Positions 6,423-7,250 of a stretch of DNA of 7,250 nt are shown here, in pieces. Made by a program: the position numbers and the translations under genes. Positions within the stretch are counted from its first letter, which is position 1. Each line of letters opens with the position of its first letter. Below the pieces are notes generated by a model that did no database searches, was not told the origin of the DNA, and was given only the letters and a program-made list of their open reading frames with translations. This DNA is from CAYHZL01 sp964361075 (GTDB lineage Bacteria > Bacteroidota > Ignavibacteria > UBA10030 > UBA8401): contig CAYHZL010000178.1 in the NCBI GenBank assembly GCA_964361075.1, positions 1-7,250 on the forward strand. Direction: 5' to 3'.

Positions 6423-7250
6423 TGTATTTTCACTTTTATTGTATCGTTACTCATGGCGGTAAAAATACCATAGCCGCCTCGTATATTTGATGGAACTTCT
6501 GTTGTTTCTGTTGGGATCATAGTGTTTGATTCTCCAAACTGAATTACTGAGCTTAATGCAAAATAGTAGTGTAGTTTTTCGATACGGGATAAAATAATTG
6601 TGTAATTATTAAACCAACCTACCTGTTCAGAAAAAGTGTTATTAAAAATAAATTTATTTTTTTGTACGGAGTTGTAAACAACAAAATATCCCTTTGTAAT
6701 CTCTCTCAGTAACGAATGCTCCCTTATTGTATCAAGCGGTGGACGCATAATACGCATCATGTAATACGATATGCCCGAAGGAAAATCGGCTTCGACGTTT
6801 ACTGTAAAGATCGAATATATCTCTCTCGATTGACTCTCGGAGTAATTTGATGTTCCTGTAAGCACGGCATTTTTAATATGGACAGCAGGAAGCATTACAC
6901 ATTCTGATTCCACATGATATGTTCGATAATTAGCAATAAGCTTTAAAGTATTTATATTTTCAACTTTTTTATCAAGAACAAAAAACCTTCCATGATTACC
7001 GCTAAAAACATTATATTTCCCTTCATCCAGATAGACAGACATTTGCCTCAGCTTAAAGTTATTATTATTGTACGACAAGATTACTTCCGTTCCGGCAAAA
7101 TTTGTATCGTATGTTATCGTATTGCTTTTGATTATAGGATTAACTGTCTTATCAATCCGAACAATAAACGCGCTATCGCCTTGGACAATATAACTTTCAA
7201 CAACAAGTTTCTCTTCGAAAGGCGGAAGATCAACGTCAACATCGTGTTTA
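6419..7250 (-). CDS. DUF4249-type outer-membrane lipoprotein B, partner of receptor B (N-terminus outside window)
   Basis: The frame is open from its TGA at 6421-6419 to the window edge and gives 276 residues. Laid against lipoprotein A, the first visible residue corresponds to A's Lys17, so only the signal peptide and lipobox cysteine are missing. The single leftover base at 7250 (T on the minus strand) fits the third position of a TGT cysteine codon. A start at TTG 7078 would cut off the conserved DVDVDLPPFEEKLV segment and is rejected. Conserved anchors with A are DLPPFEEKLV, GRFF-LDKKV, VESEC, NAVLTGTS, TKGYF, RIEK and the C-terminal EVPSNIRGGYGIFTAM. Overall identity to A is only about 48% by hand count, and the region between about 150 and 230 is highly variable. 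Its role is inferred as for copy A: a surface or periplasmic-face lipoprotein working with the receptor encoded immediately after it. Confidence 0.87.
   Translation of the reverse strand, partial: KHDVDVDLPPFEEKLVVESYIVQGDSAFIVRIDKTVNPIIKSNTITYDTNFAGTEVILSYNNNNFKLRQMSVYLDEGKYNVFSGNHGRFFVLDKKVENINTLKLIANYRTYHVESECVMLPAVHIKNAVLTGTSNYSESQSREIYSIFTVNVEADFPSGISYYMMRIMRPPLDTIREHSLLREITKGYFVVYNSVQKNKFIFNNTFSEQVGWFNNYTIILSRIEKLHYYFALSSVIQFGESNTMIPTETTEVPSNIRGGYGIFTAMSNDTIKVKIQ

Larger units (their letters stand above)
4062..7250 (-). repeat. Tandem duplication, unit B (open at window edge)
   Basis: This is the second copy of the cassette. It lies upstream of unit A in the direction of transcription and is separated from it by 3774-4061, which has no counterpart inside the window. 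Its downstream edge is sharp: the match to unit A fails at about 4062, inside the ligase-like coding sequence. No insertion-sequence ends or target-site duplications were seen at this edge. Confidence 0.87.

Noticed and set aside
6419..7078. TTG at 7078 as the start of lipoprotein B
   Set aside because: The same frame is open upstream to 7250 and encodes the conserved mature N-terminus (DVDVDLPPFEEKLV), so the gene is simply cut by the window edge.
541..7250. Duplication as an assembly artefact
   Set aside because: The copies differ by many substitutions and small indels, including numerous silent changes, and have different downstream sequence.

Overview
The window reads as AT-rich DNA from the Bacteroidota/Ignavibacteriota side of the FCB group. 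The basis is two TonB-dependent outer-membrane receptors of the type with an N-terminal carboxypeptidase-regulatory-like domain, each preceded by a DUF4249-type lipoprotein. That gene pairing is characteristic of these Gram-negative phyla. The species cannot be fixed from the sequence. Every supported gene is on the minus strand, so transcription runs from high to low coordinates. I found no tRNA, rRNA, CRISPR array, transposase or plus-strand gene.

In transcription order the layout is: (1) a DUF4249-type lipoprotein B, 7250 to 6419, cut by the window edge before its signal peptide; (2) TonB-dependent receptor B, 6422 to 4149, overlapping the lipoprotein stop by ATGA; (3) a 375-base spacer, 4148 to 3774, holding a broken 5' end of an O-antigen-ligase-like gene, a small open reading frame of unknown function, and a perfect 12-bp hairpin with a T-run; (4) a complete DUF4249-type lipoprotein A, 3773 to 2898; (5) TonB-dependent receptor A, 2901 to 634, again overlapping by ATGA; (6) the N-terminal 203 residues of a multi-pass membrane protein of the O-antigen ligase/polymerase type, 611 to beyond position 1.

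The main structural finding is a tandem duplication of a whole lipoprotein-receptor cassette. It carries along the first 23 or so codons of the downstream ligase-like gene. In the A unit the ligase-like gene continues. In the B unit it stops matching abruptly near 4062 and is followed by unrelated sequence. The receptors are about 80% identical by hand count, while their lipoprotein partners are only about half identical. Receptor differences cluster in the first third of the barrel and at the C-terminus, while the plug is nearly unchanged.

Functionally, each pair is expected to form an outer-membrane uptake unit: the lipoprotein at or near the membrane surface, the receptor as the TonB-powered gated channel. 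The ligand cannot be named. The ligase-like protein would act in the inner membrane on surface polysaccharide; its close position after receptor A suggests co-transcription but does not prove a shared function.
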